Source of the DNA: Medakamo hakoo
Lineage: Eukaryota > Chlorophyta > Trebouxiophyceae > Coccomyxaceae
Length of the DNA: 64,000 bases
NCBI GenBank assembly: GCA_026636295.1
Contig: CP089450.1
Coordinates: forward strand, 744,001-808,000
Direction: 5' to 3'
In this document: piece after piece, positions 30,445 through 41,300 of the stretch
Numbering within the stretch: the stretch's first letter is position 1
Layout of the letters: each line of letters begins with the position of its first letter
Made by a program: the position numbers and the translations under genes
The notes under the pieces: generated by a model
The model's input: only the letters and a program-made list of their open reading frames with translations
Told to the model about the DNA's origin: nothing
The model's database searches: none

Positions 30445-31647
30445 ATGTCCGCCGCCACGTGCGCTCGCGTGGCCAGCGGCTCGGCCTGTTCTGCGTCCCG
30501 GCCGCGGTCGGTGGCGCCGACCGTGCTAGCGCCCAGCCGCACGCCCGTCGCCCGCCGCCAGTCCGAGCGGTGAGAGTCGCTTTTTTGCGGCGTCCAGCAG
30601 TGCTCGGGTCGCTGCCTGGCCTCTGTGCGCGGGCAGGGCGTGCCCTGCTTGCGTCCGGCGTGGGCCAATGTCCCGCCCGGCCTTCCCTGACCGCCCTGCC
30701 ACGCTCGTTTTTTCGGCCGCTCTCACCCAATTGCCCTCGCCACTCGAAACAGGTCCGTCCTGGCCCGCGGCCGCAGCCCGCGCGACCCGCTGATCGCGCC
30801 TGTCATCACCAAGGGACCCCAGGTGCGTGTGGACAGGGAAGGAGAGGAGGACGGAGGTGAGGCGCACGCGACAAACGACACACGCCCGCGTCCGCTCGGC
30901 GGCACGACCCTCACACACGACCACCTCACCACACACCCTCCCCCCTCCTCCTCTCTCCGCCGCAGGACATGGTGGACCTCAACTCCTACCTGCTGGACAA
31001 CCGGGTCATCTTCCTGGGCTCCCGCATCACGGACGACGTGAGTTTTTGTTTTGGAGGAGTGAGGGCTGAGAGTGGCCACACTGGCGGCGACGCGCGCGTC
31101 TGTCCCTCTCTCCCCGCTCCTCCACCCACACGCCACCCTCCCCACCCACCCACCCCACCCACTTCCCCAGGTCGCCTGCAAAACCGTCGCCGCCCTCCTG
31201 GCCATGGAAGCCCTGGACCCGGACGCGGACATCACCATGTACATCAACTCGTCCGGCGGGTCGCCCTACTCCGTCGTCGCCATCCTGGACGTCATGGAAG
31301 CGGTCGGCCCGGACATCCGCACGGTCGCGTTTGGCCAGGTCGCGACCGCGCCCGCCGTCCTGCTGGCCGCGGGCACGAAGGGCAAGCGGTACGCCATGCC
31401 GTCCACCCGCCTCATGCTCTACCAGCCCATCGGCGGCGCGGAAGGTTCGGCGGACGAGGTCAACATCACGACGACCGAGCTGCACCGCATCATGCGCCTG
31501 CTGAACGCGTTCCTGCACAAGTACACGGGGCGGTCGGAGGACGCCCTGGAGGAGGAGGCGGACCGGCCCAACTGCATGTCGCCGGAGCAGGCGGTCGAGT
31601 TTGGGCTCATCGACGCGGTCATGGCGCCGATGAAGGGGCAGAGATGA
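30445..31647 (+). CDS. Chloroplast ClpP-family subunit lacking catalytic residues (ClpR6-like)
   Basis: Subunit of the stromal Clp protease core ring. Exons 30445-30569, 30753-30822, 30966-31037 and 31171-31647 (247 aa). Residues 1-45 are a Ser/Ala/Arg-rich transit peptide. The ClpP fold is clear: DMVDLNSYLLDNRVIFLG, ITMYINSSGGSPYSVVAILD, and MSPEQAVEFGLID at the C-terminus. The Ser of the catalytic site is Thr148 (GQVATAPAVLL), and the His is Tyr173 (STRLMLYQP); Asp in EEADRP remains. It is most like plant ClpP6, and Chlamydomonas has a ClpP6 relative without catalytic residues named ClpR6, which this matches. It should act structurally, not as a protease. Confidence 0.87.
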
Positions 31648-33257
31648 GTCTGGAGACGGGGGGTGGGGTGGGTTGAGGGCGTGCAAAAAAAAAACAATGA
31701 GACGCTCAACTTTTTGGGGCTTTCCAACGGGGGGCAGGGGCGCCGTCAAGGCACACCCCGCCGCGCGTAGGTCGGTCATCGATTCTTTTACAAAAACGCC
31801 GAACTAGAGGCGGGGCGGGTGTGTGTGGAGAGGGCACACGCCTTCACACTCTCCCGTTGGTGAAAAAGCCCGCCGTCCAAAAAACAACTCTTCCAGGCTG
31901 ACTGGTGCGCGGAGGAGGCGGGTGGGTCGCGCGTGCGGCCCTTCCTTCCCGCCCGCAGTGGGCGGGAACGCAGAGACGCGCGCGTCGCCCCCCTCACGCC
32001 TCCCTCGCAAACCCATTAACGGGCCGACCACCGGGAGAAGAGGAGAGAGGAGAGGGCGGGTCCGCCGTTGGGCGACGGTCCAGCGCCCAACTCCCTCGCA
32101 CCCGACTCCCGGCGGGGAAAAAGCCTAACAATCAAAAAACGAGCAGGGGGGAAAGGGGGAGGGGAGGGGATGGAGCGGGAAGCGGCGAGGGTTTTTTTTT
32201 TCTCAAAAGGGGTGGGTTGCGAAACCAGCAGGTTGAAAAAAAAAGGGATGGACAAAAGCGCAGTGTTTTTGTGTTTTGTTTGGAGGAAAAAAAAGTGATG
32301 AATAATTAGGAGGCGGGCGGGCGGCAGCAGCGGGCGACAGCGCACTAGAATGCAAGTATGTTTGGCGGGGCCGGGGCTCGTGGAGGCGGAGGAGCGGCGG
32401 CGGCGACGGGGGGCGGGTGGGAGGAGGGGGGAGGGCGCCACGGACCGGGGCGCGCGCTGGGATGGCAGCGCGGGCCCGCGGGCGGTGTCTCGCCGTCGTC
32501 TCCTCCGTCTTTCGCTCCCGTCGCCGCCGCCCGCTCTCTCGCACCTGAAAAAGCCACGAGAGGCCAAGTTCAATGGGCTTAAAAAAGGCAAGGAAGGGAC
32601 TTGAAAAGGCGCGCAGTGCATGGGGGAAGGGGTGTGTGTGGTTTCGCAGGAGAAGAAAAAAACGACCCTCGCCGCTCGGTCGGGGCTCACTTCAGGTCTG
32701 TGGGTTGTGCCCTTCCGGCAAAGGGACAACGCGGTTTTTTTAGGGTCTTGGCCAATTCCGGGGGGGTGGGCAGGGGGGGCCGGTCGCGCGCGCGCGCCCA
32801 CGGCCAGGCCGTGGGCGTGGAAAAAGCGCGCGCGCCGCCCCACCCGCCGTCCCCCCCTCCTTGCCAACCAAAGCAAACCGGGGCGGGGGTGCCGCACCGC
32901 GCGCGTCGGGTGAAAAATGCGCACGCCAGCACGCCCCGCCGGTCTGGGGGGAGGAAAAAACGCACGGGGGTAGAATCAAAAAGAAAGTAGCACCCCCCCT
33001 GCCCGCCACGCGCGGCGGGGCGGGGGAGTGGGCGGCACGCGGGGATGGAGCAGCCGGCCGTTTTTTTTTTCTGTAGAGAAAGAAAACCAACCTTCTGTCT
33101 GTCTGTCTCTTGTCTCTCTGGTCACTCTTCTCACTCTCTGTCACGGGTGTTTTGTTTGGTTTTTAAGCAGCGCGTGGCGTAGGGGAAAGAAAAAGAAGCA
33201 CAAAAAAAGGGAAAAGCGGTCAAATGGGTTGGTGGTTGCGTAGCGTTGCTTCATCTG
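31648..33257. other. 1.6-kb gap between convergent genes, no gene recognised
   Basis: The largest non-coding stretch in a window where gaps are usually under 400 bp. It has many A/T homopolymers (for example near 31685, 32195, 32240, 32285 and 33060), purine-rich blocks, and a perfect inverted repeat CCCACGGCC-A-GGCCGTGGG near 32800. Open frames here translate to Arg/Pro-rich, Phe-run sequence unlike a protein. No U1-U6, 7SL or RNase P signature was found. It could be long 3' UTRs, a non-coding RNA gene or a replication or scaffold element. Confidence 0.5.
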
Positions 33258-34898
33258 TCAAAAGCAGGCGGAGAAGCGGCGGCCCGCGGCCGCGCCGCGC
33301 GCCGCGTTGAGCTCGCGGACGAGCGCCGCCGTATCCAGGCGCAAGCCCAGCGGCCCGCGCCCGCCCGGCGCCGCGCGCTTGGCGGCGCCGATCGCGTGCT
33401 CCACCTGGTCCGGCAGCAGGCCGGCCAGGGAGACGGAGGGCAGCGACCGCGGGACGGGGGGCGGCGCGCCGGCGGCCGGCGCCGTAGGCGCGGCCGGCGC
33501 GGCCGCGGCCGGCCCGGACGGAAAGGGCGGCGGCGCGCCCCAGTCGGGCGCGGTGCGCGCCACGGACCGCGACCCAAAGTCCAGGGACGGCCGCAGCTTT
33601 TTGCAGGCGCGCAGCGCCGCCGCGCCGCCCGGCGCGCCGGGCGTGCAGGGCAGGGGCGGGAGCGCGGTCGCGGCCGACGTGTCGCACGACCCGCGCCGCG
33701 GCGTGTGGATGGACAGGTCCTGGGGGGAGGGGCGGGGCGGCGGGGCGGCGCAATGGTGTGAGGCGGAGGGGGGAGCGGGCGGTGGTACGGAGCCCTGGGC
33801 GGAGATGCTGTGGTCCGAGGGCGCGCGCGCGCGCTCACGGCCAGGCAACGCGCGAGCTCGCCGACCGGGCGGGCGTGTGTCGGCCTCTCCTTTTTTCCGA
33901 CGCCCGCCGCGGCCTGGGATCCGCCCCGCCTCCCCTCCCACCACTCACCTGAGAGAAAGCCGCGCTCAGGGCACAGGACGGCGTGACGGCCGTCGCCTCG
34001 GACAGGTGGGAAGCGGCGTCGTCCAAACACTGAAGGAAGGGCGTCGGAGGGAGGCGAGGGAGTGAGTTTCGCGGCACCGTCACAGCCGCACCGCAGAGTC
34101 CGCACACTTGTCGACACGCCAAGGCTCAGGCTTGGTGATGCGACTGCCCATCCAGGGCGGGAACGCGGCCAGGCGTGGGGCCGCACCCCCCCCCAAAGCG
34201 CCGCCTGCGTCGGGACTGACCGGACCCTTCCCTCGCAGCCATGCGCTCTCTCGCGCTCACGCACCTCGTCGATCGACCGCCGCACCCGCAACACGGACCG
34301 GCCCTTCATGGGCGGCAGTTTGGGCAGGCCGGCGACCGAGTCCTCGTCCGTGTCGGCGTCGGCCTCGTCGTCAAACAGGTTGGTGATCGTTTTGAGCAGG
34401 CTCGCCTCGACGGCCCGTGCCGCGGCCGCGGGCGCGGCCGCCGTCCGCGGGCCCGCCGTGGCGAAGAGCAGGCTCTCCCGTACGGCCGCCGGCACCGGGC
34501 CGCCGCAAGAGCCTTCCTCGCCCGACTCACGCGGGCGACCTGCGTTGGGAAGGGAAGCGGGGAGGGGGAGGGCGTGAGCGGGCCGTGGCGGAGGGGCGAT
34601 ATGTGCCTGCGATTGCGCAAGCGCTTAGGGGTGCGGACAGCCGCCCAGCCGACAACGCCCGGCCGCGCCCACCCACTACCCCAAACTGCCATGAGCTTGG
34701 GCTTGCCGACAGTTTGGCGGGGTAGGCGGCCGGACTACGGTGGGGCAAGGCCCCAGTTTTGGCGTGCAGGCGGTGTGCTGGCGCAAACAAAACGCCTGCG
34801 GTGGCACAACGCGAGTATTTCCTCCGCGCGCGGCCGCCGCGCGCGCCAATTCGCCCGCCCGCCCGCCCTCAACCCGCGACAAACAAACCTTCTGTCAT
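33258..34898 (-). CDS. Unrecognised protein, Pro/Ala-rich, 275 aa
   Basis: I do not recognise a family. Exons 34898-34889 (10 nt), 34539-34265, 34029-33949 and 33719-33258 join in frame to 275 aa. The second exon encodes a helix (AVEASLLKTITNLFDD) then an acidic segment with DADTDEDS and a basic MKGRSVLRVRRSID. The last exon is Pro/Ala-rich, with CKKLRPSLDFGSRSV in the middle and a helical C-terminus PDQVEHAIGAAKRAAPGG. There is no signal peptide or membrane span. The 10-nt start exon was chosen because it is the only nearby ATG-donor pair that restores phase; another ATG at 35009 does not. A regulatory nuclear protein is possible but unsupported. Confidence 0.6.
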
Positions 34899-35207
34899 CT
34901 TGAGAGGGGATGGACACTGACCCCGGGGTGATCGACGCACGCAAGCAAAAAAAATCCTCTCTTTCGCCAAACCAAAGTCTGACCTTTCGTCGCCGCGTAA
35001 AGGCCATTTTCATATCAAGCAGCAGCTTCGGGAGGGAAGGGGCTCCCCCTGCTGCCCTCGCGCTCTAGTCCGACACCGGCGCGCACGCACGGCGTGATTG
35101 CAACCAGAAAAAGGCACGGCGCCCCGCCCACACGCTTGGTGCTTCTTCACAGGTCGCTCGCTCCCCTCCTCCACCCTCCATCCCCACCCCACCCCACCCC
35201 CGCGCGC
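34899..35207. other. Intergenic, tandem minus-strand genes
   Basis: 309 bp between the start of the 275-aa gene and the stop of the next. An ATG-containing frame at about 34980-35009 followed by a GT does not fit the downstream phase. Nothing else was recognised. Confidence 0.35.
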
Positions 35208-35951
35208 TCACGCGCCCGGCGCTGGTGGCGGGTCACCAGCACCCCCACTCCCACCACCGTTCCCGCTCACCTCCTCGTACGACGGCGGCGGCGCCTCCGC
35301 CCGGGGCACGGCGGGCGGCGGCGGCGGGTTGGGCGGCGCCAAGGCGGCCGCCGCGGCCGCGGGGTCGTAGCCCTCGTACGCGCCCGCGCCGGCCCGGTTG
35401 CCTCGCACGTCGGCCGCCAGGCGCGCCGCGCCCGCGCGCAGCGCGCGCCACCTCGCGCCCACCGCGCCCGCCGCCGCCGCGACCGCGTCGTTTTCCATGG
35501 CGGCCGCGGCGGCGGCGGTGGTGGCTCCTTTGAGCACGGTGCCGGCCTTGGCCGCCGCCGCCATGGCCGCGCCCGTCCCTTCGCGCGTCCGCAGGTCGTC
35601 CACCAGCCCCGCCGCCTTGGCGCGCGCCGCGCCGACGACGACCGCCGCCTTGTCCGCCGCGCGCAGCCGGGTGAGCTCCGCCGCCAGGCCCAGCGCGAAA
35701 TCTTCCTGGACTTCTTGCAGCTCGTGCGTGCAGTCGGCGTCGATGTGCGCGTCCAACCAGGCCTGGATGGCGGCCGCGGACGGCGCGTCCCAAAGCGACG
35801 TCGACAGGCGGCCGGACGTGGGCGTCACCTGGCGGCAGCGCAGGTCGGGCGGCAGGGCTTTTGACCGGACGGCGTCCAGCAGGGAGATCAGGGCGAACGG
35901 GACCTTGGCACTGACCGAGCCGACGGTGTGGACGACCAGGTAGAGCGGCAT
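35208..35951 (-). CDS. Unrecognised Ala-rich helical protein, 247 aa
   Basis: Single exon. The N-terminal 100 residues look like a conserved folded domain: MPLYLVVHTVGSVSAKVPFA, then DLRCRQVTPTSGRLSTSLWD and ADCTHELQEVQEDFALGLA. A long Ala-rich helical stretch (about 105-205) follows, then a Pro-rich tail with a PPPSYEEV motif resembling a PPxY-type WW ligand. I cannot name the family. A possible GT donor lies inside the tail after SYEE, so the last 18 residues could instead be intron and the true C-terminus elsewhere. It is divergent from the DCC gene. Confidence 0.62.
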   Translation of the reverse strand: MPLYLVVHTVGSVSAKVPFALISLLDAVRSKALPPDLRCRQVTPTSGRLSTSLWDAPSAAAIQAWLDAHIDADCTHELQEVQEDFALGLAAELTRLRAADKAAVVVGAARAKAAGLVDDLRTREGTGAAMAAAAKAGTVLKGATTAAAAAAMENDAVAAAAGAVGARWRALRAGAARLAADVRGNRAGAGAYEGYDPAAAAAALAPPNPPPPPAVPRAEAPPPSYEEVSGNGGGSGGAGDPPPAPGA

Positions 35952-36250
35952 CGGGGGCGGAGGGCGGGGACGAGAGATGGATGGGGCGCGCGCGCGCGCA
36001 CTGAGTTCCAACGGGCCGCGAAAACGGGGCCAGCACAGCGCACGCCTGGGCGTGGGGTCACCGTGCAGGGGTGCCTGGACGCGTGCGCGGTTCGTGTGTG
36101 AGGTTGAAGGGCGAGGAAGCGGCCCTTGGACGGACGGACGGACGGCCGTTTTAGATGGTGCACAGCCCCCAAAAAAAAGAAAGCGAAATGAGAAAGCCAC
36201 GACACTCTGCTATTGTTTTTGGGGACGCCCGCCCGCCGCGCGGACCGGCC

Positions 36251-36886
36251 ATGCCTGCCCTTGTGCGCGCTCCGGGCGCGACCGCACGGACTGTCCGCAC
36301 ACCGGCACCGCGCATGCGTGGCCGCGCGCCCCGCCCTCGCCCGCCCGTCCCCGTTGTCGTGCCACGCGCGGCGGCGCCGTCTACCACCCCACCGCCGCCC
36401 GACGTGGGCGCTCCGCCATCGACCTCGTCCGCCGCCGCCGCGCGCGTCGACGACTTCGCCGCCGACACGCGCCCCGTCATGCTGTACGACGGCGTGTGCG
36501 GCCTGTGCAATGCCGGCGTCGACGCCGCCCTGAAACTGGACCGTAAAAAGGCGCTGCGTTTCGCGGCGCTGCAGAGCCCGGCTGGGCGCCGCCTGTTGCA
36601 GCGATCCGGCCGGGCGCCCGACGACATTTCGTCCGTCGTCCTGGTCACAGCCGATGGCAGGGCCTTCATCGAATCCGAAGCTGTCGTGGAGATCGGCCGC
36701 GTGTTGGGCGTGCCAGGGCCTGTGGCCGCGGCCGCGCTCGCGCTCCCCGCCCGTGGCCGCGACGCGGCTTACCGCGCCGTCGCGGACAACCGGTATTCGA
36801 TCTTCGGGAAAACGGATGCGTGCAGGCTGACACAGGGTGGGGCCGGGAGCGAGGCCGACGACCCGGGCCGGTTTTTAGTCGAGTAG
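36251..36886 (+). CDS. DCC-family (DUF393) thiol-disulfide oxidoreductase-like protein, plastid
   Basis: Single exon, 211 aa. Residues 1-65 (Met-Pro-Ala-Leu-Val-Arg onward) are Arg/Pro/Ala-rich and look like a transit peptide; an upstream in-frame Met at 36188 is an alternative start. The DUF393 domain begins with the diagnostic VMLYDGVCGLCNAGV, holding the DxxCxxC motif (Asp80, Cys83, Cys86). It continues through LRFAALQSPAGRRLL, SVVLVTADGRAFIESEAVV, and the closing YRAVADNRYSIFGK. Thioredoxin-like redox activity is predicted for the family, but substrates are unknown. Confidence 0.88.
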   Translation: MPALVRAPGATARTVRTPAPRMRGRAPRPRPPVPVVVPRAAAPSTTPPPPDVGAPPSTSSAAAARVDDFAADTRPVMLYDGVCGLCNAGVDAALKLDRKKALRFAALQSPAGRRLLQRSGRAPDDISSVVLVTADGRAFIESEAVVEIGRVLGVPGPVAAAALALPARGRDAAYRAVADNRYSIFGKTDACRLTQGGAGSEADDPGRFLVE

Positions 36887-36962
36887 TGTTTCTCTTCGGC
36901 GGTGGGTGTTGAGACTGTTGTTGTTGTTCTATTTTTTATTTTTTTGCCTTTGTGCGCGCGCT

Positions 36963-38179
36963 CTACACGAACCGGACTTCGTAGTCCACCTTGTCACCCC
37001 ACACCAGGCGGCCGACCTGGCCTGGGCACACGGGCCCGACGCCTGGCGTTGGGACGGGAGTGGGAGGGACGTGGCGTCAGTGGCAGGGTTGGGGCGTGAG
37101 TGAAAAAAGGAGCAGACCCCTCTCCCCAGGCGCACGGCCTGCGTGGTGGAGGCCCGTCACCCCTCCCCTCTCCCCGCCCCACGGGCGCTCTCACCTGCGG
37201 GCGTGCCCGTGAACAGCCAGTCGCCCGGCAGGACTTCAAACAGCGCGTCCGCCGCCGCCAACGCCGGTTCCGGCGCCAGCATCATGTCGGCCCCCCGCCC
37301 CTCTTGCACGACCTGGCCGTCCAGTGTGAAAGAAAACAGCACGTGCGCGCCCCAGTCGCTGGCGCCCGGCTGCAGGGCCGTCCAGGGGCCCACGACAGCG
37401 GAGCCGCGGAAGACCTGTGTCGATCGAGGGAGGTGAGCTCGATGCGAGCGGGCCAGCCGGCGCTGCGAGCCCACACGGCGCGACCGTGCCCGGCCGGAAC
37501 CGCGGCCGCGGGCGCAGCGTGTGCGGCCGCCTCGCGCTGCCAGGGTTAGGGCTCTCGCCCGGGCAAAACACGCTCCCTCCTCCCCAACCCCTCTCACCTT
37601 GGCCGCCTCCCACGGGTGCCCAGCCTTCTTCGCCGCGTTCTGCTCGTCCCGCAACGTCAGGTCCAGCCCCAGCGTCACGGCGTCGAAGCTCCTGGCGTCC
37701 GGGCCGACGCGGAAGACGATCTCCGTCTCATAGTGACAGGACCCGCGATCCCGCGGCACGGTCACGGAGACGGTCAGGGGGCTGCCGGACGCTTCCACCG
37801 CCGCGGACGGCGGCTTGAGGAAGATGACGGGCTTGGGGATGAGGCGTTCGCCCGGGCCCAGCATTTCCTTTTGGTGGTCGAGGTAGCTGGGGAGGGGGTG
37901 GATGGATGGATGGATGGGACGGAGGGGAAGAGGCGGGGCGAGTGAGGCCGGGGCGCTTGCAGCCGCGGCACCGAGCGCGTGTGGACGGCGGCTCCAGCGG
38001 CTGGACAGGTCCGCAGCGCGACGGGCGCGCTCGGCTGCTCGCCGACCGCGAGAAGAGGGCGGTGGCGCGGCCGCGGGTCGAGGGCGGCGCGCCGCTCCCC
38101 CCTTTCTCTCTCGCACGCACTTTTTCCCCAAGCATATGATTTTGTCCGCCGCCGGCGCGGCAGGCGCAGACGCGGCCAT
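36963..38179 (-). CDS. Fumarylacetoacetate hydrolase-domain protein (FAHD1-like)
   Basis: Homologs act as acylpyruvate hydrolase or oxaloacetate decarboxylase in mitochondria. Exons 38179-38121, 37886-37598, 37414-37195 and 37021-36963 join to 208 aa with all phases matching. FAHD1 hallmarks: DKIICLGKNYLDHQKEM (split by intron 1), PVIFLKPPSAAVEASG, the metal ligands in CHYETEIVFRVG (Glu-x-Glu), and FTLDGQVVQEGRGADMML. GDWLFTGTPAG continues into QVGRLVWGDKVDYEVRF. The last exon has two possible acceptors 5 nt apart; only the upstream one keeps the family frame. No clear targeting peptide is seen. Intron 1 has a CCAT repeat before its acceptor. Confidence 0.9.
37899..37916. repeat. (GGAT)n microsatellite in FAHD1 intron 1
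   Basis: Four GGAT units (CCAT on the coding strand) about 12 nt upstream of the intron 1 acceptor. Confidence 0.75.
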
Positions 38180-38381
38180 AGCGTGGACGCAGACAGGCGA
38201 AAAACTCGGGCGCAGGCGGGCCAGGCCGGCGCGGAGCATCCTTTTGTGTTGCGTCCGTCGCCGCACACAACCGCAGACTGACGTTTTGGGCAGAGCAAGC
38301 CGCACACGCAGCTCTAGCAAAACAAGATGGTCCGGGCCTGAGGACGCTCGCGCTCCTCTCCCACACCCAGCCCTTGCCCCA

Positions 38382-41300
38382 ATGTGGCGCTGGCTCGCCG
38401 CCGCCAACGGCTTTGGCGGCGGCGACAGCTCGCGCGGCGCGTCGTCGGGCGATGAAGCCGCTGCCGGCGTGTCGGACGACGCGGCCGCGGTCGTGTCCGC
38501 GGCCGTCGCCGCCGCCGCCCGCGGCCCGCTGGCCGCCATGCCCGGCGTCGCCTTTTTCAGACTGACCGACCGGCTGATCGGGTTCACGTATGGTGCGTGG
38601 CTGGAGCGGTCCCGGCGATCCGGCGCCCGGGTGTGTGCATGCGTTGAGCGTCGGCCAGCGCGCGTTTCTAATGCCCCCCCCTCGCTCACCACAAAACGCT
38701 CCCGAAAAACCAACAGAGGAGGACGCCACGACCTGGAAGGAGGCCGTCCACCTGTCGGCCCTGTCGGCCAGGTAAGGGCCGGGGTGCGGCGGGGAGAGAG
38801 GGAAGAGGGAGCAGCGTCTGGGCCGGGGCGGGCTCCTCCCTCTCCCCACGACGCACGCGGGGACTGGCGCTCCCATCCTCCCCCCCCTTGCGGCGCCAAC
38901 CCTCTCCCGCCTGCCGCCGCCGCCGGCCGTGGGGAACGAACGCCACACACTCACACGCCCTCCGTCCCGCTCCCCCCCCTCCAGGTACAAGTCTGCCCTG
39001 TCCACCGCGGCGTCCGCCCTCGCCGCCGCGTCCGCCAGCCCGGGCTCCGCCCTGCTGCTGAACCTGGGCCCCGCCTGGCTCGCGCCGTCCGAGTACGGCG
39101 CGTGGGGAAACAACGTCATCGAAGTCCCGTTCCGGGACTGGGAGGGGCCGCCGGGCCTGGGCATCCTGCCCCTGGACGTCGCCTTCACGGCGTGCGGCAC
39201 GCTCACCGGCTGGCTGGCCCTGAGCCCGGCGCACTGCGGGGTCGTCCACGTGCGGGGGGCGGGCGCGGGCGCGGCGGGCCCGCTGGCCCGCTTCATCGCC
39301 GCGGCGGCCGAGACCTACAGCATGGACGCGGGCGCGGTGGCGGCGGCCCTGGCCGGCCTGCCTCCCCTGCCAGCGTGCGCGGCCGGCGCCGCCTCGGCCG
39401 GCTGGGGCGGCGGGGTCGGGGGCGGGAGCGGCGCGTCGCCCGGCGGCGGCGGCGGGTCGTCGCTCCTGCCCAACCCGGCGGCCTTCCTGCCCGCGCTCCT
39501 GGGCGGCGGCGGCGGCGGCGGCGGCGGGTCCGCCGACCCCTCCGCGCCCGCCCCGCGCCGCGGACCGCACACGGGCCCGGCCCAGGAACGGTACGGCGGC
39601 TACTTCACGTCCGTGCTGCACGCGCCGTCCCTGCCCGCGGGCGCGGCCCACCCGGCCCGCCTGCTCACCCGCGTCGCCTTTTCGGCCAGCCTGGCCCCGC
39701 TGGCGGCCGCGGCCGTGTCTGGCGCCGCGGCCGACGGCAGCGAACCGGGCGGCTCCGACCCGGCGTCCGGCTCGCCCTTCCTCGTCGTCTTCCACCGCGG
39801 CCGGCGCGTGTGGGCGGGCCAGGCGCGCGACGCGCCCGGGCCGACCGTCTTTGACGTCGGCGGCGCGGGCGGCGTGCCCCTGGCCGGCGACGTCTCCCTG
39901 GGCGTCTGGTTTGGGGCGGGCGGCCTGGGCGCCCGCCTGCACGGCCGCCCCGCCCTGGCCTTCGCCTTCCACACCGCGTTCGCGCCCTGGCCGCCGCCGG
40001 GGCCGGTCGTCGCCGGGCCGGGCGAGATCGACGTCATGGCGCCCGGCCTGGCGCCGCACCGGGTAGGCCCGACCGGCGCGGCGGCCCTGCGCGGGCTGAC
40101 CTTGGAAGTCGCGCTCGCGCCGATCGACGGCGGCGGCGCCGGCGCCCGGCCCGGGTCGCCCGGCGCGGTCGTGGATGGCGGCACCGCCCTGGCGTCCCTG
40201 CACGACCGGTGGCGGGAGTCCATGACCCGCCTGTTTGGGCCGGGGGGCCGCCCCCCGCCGCGCGCGCCGTGCGTGGGCCGCACCGTCGCCATGGACGCGG
40301 TCGTGGGCGAGTTGAAGGGCGCGCTGGCGGCGCGGGGCCGGCCGCGGACGCGCGTCGTGCTCGCCGGCGAGGGCAGCGACGGGCGCGAGGCCAGTCCGTC
40401 CGGGTCCGACGCCTCTGGCGTGCGCATGGTCGCGGTCGGCGACGACGACGTCGTCGTCGCCCGGACGGAACTCGACGCCCTGCGCGCCCGGGCGGCCGCT
40501 GCTGCGGGCGTGCGCGGCCGGACGGGCGCCGCCGCCGCCGCCAGCAGCCGCAGCGCGTCCTCCAGCCCGGGACGGCGCGCCCGCACGTCCTCGGCGCCGC
40601 CGCCCTCGCCCGCCGACCTGGCGGCCAGCCGGGCGGCGGTGGCGGGCGCGGTCAAGGCGTTGGAGGGCGCGCTCGCCGCCCAGGCGGCCGTGCGCGCCGC
40701 GGCGCACGACGGTGGAACGGCCGCCATCTCGCCCGCGGCCGGCGCGGCCGAGCTGTGGGCGGACTTGAAAGCCGCCCAGGTGGAGCTGGCGGCTCGCCAC
40801 GCCCTTGAACGGGCGGCCCGCTGGTCGGCGGACGAGGACGTGGGCGAGCCGTGGGGCGCGGCCGCGTCCGCGGCTGAACTGCGCGAGCTCGCGTCCGCAC
40901 TGGAGGCCGCGGCGGGCGAGGCGGCCGCGGCGCGCGCCGCCCGCGCAGCCGGTGGTGAGGCGGCGGCGCCCGCTGAGACGTCCACCCCAGGGGAGCTGGC
41001 CCGCCTGCGGGAAGCCCTGGCCGCGGCGCGGGCCGAGCTGGTGGCGGGCAGCGGCCGGGGTTCGCCCGCCGCGGCTGTCGCCGCCCGCCGCGGCCGCTCG
41101 CCCGCCGACGCAGCGGCCACGACGCCAGCCAAAGGCGAGGCGGCGGCGACGAGTCCGGCAGACCAGGGCCCGTCGTCCGCGCCCGCGGGTGGAGCGACGC
41201 CCTCTCCCGCGTCGGCCCGGCCGGCGCCGTCGCCGCCGCCGCCTCCACCTCCACCTCCACCGCCCGCGCGGCGGACGGGCGCGCCGCCACCGCCGCCGCC

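Noticed and set aside
32293-32300. GTGATGA resembling a snoRNA C box in the 1.6-kb gap
   Set aside because: No D box at a suitable distance and no terminal stem.
32014-32924. A 302-codon minus-strand frame in the gap
   Set aside because: Homopolymer-derived Phe, Lys and Arg runs and no domain; not protein-like.
37016-37020. Downstream acceptor for the last FAHD1-like exon
   Set aside because: It shifts the frame and ends the protein early; the acceptor 5 nt upstream gives the family C-terminus.
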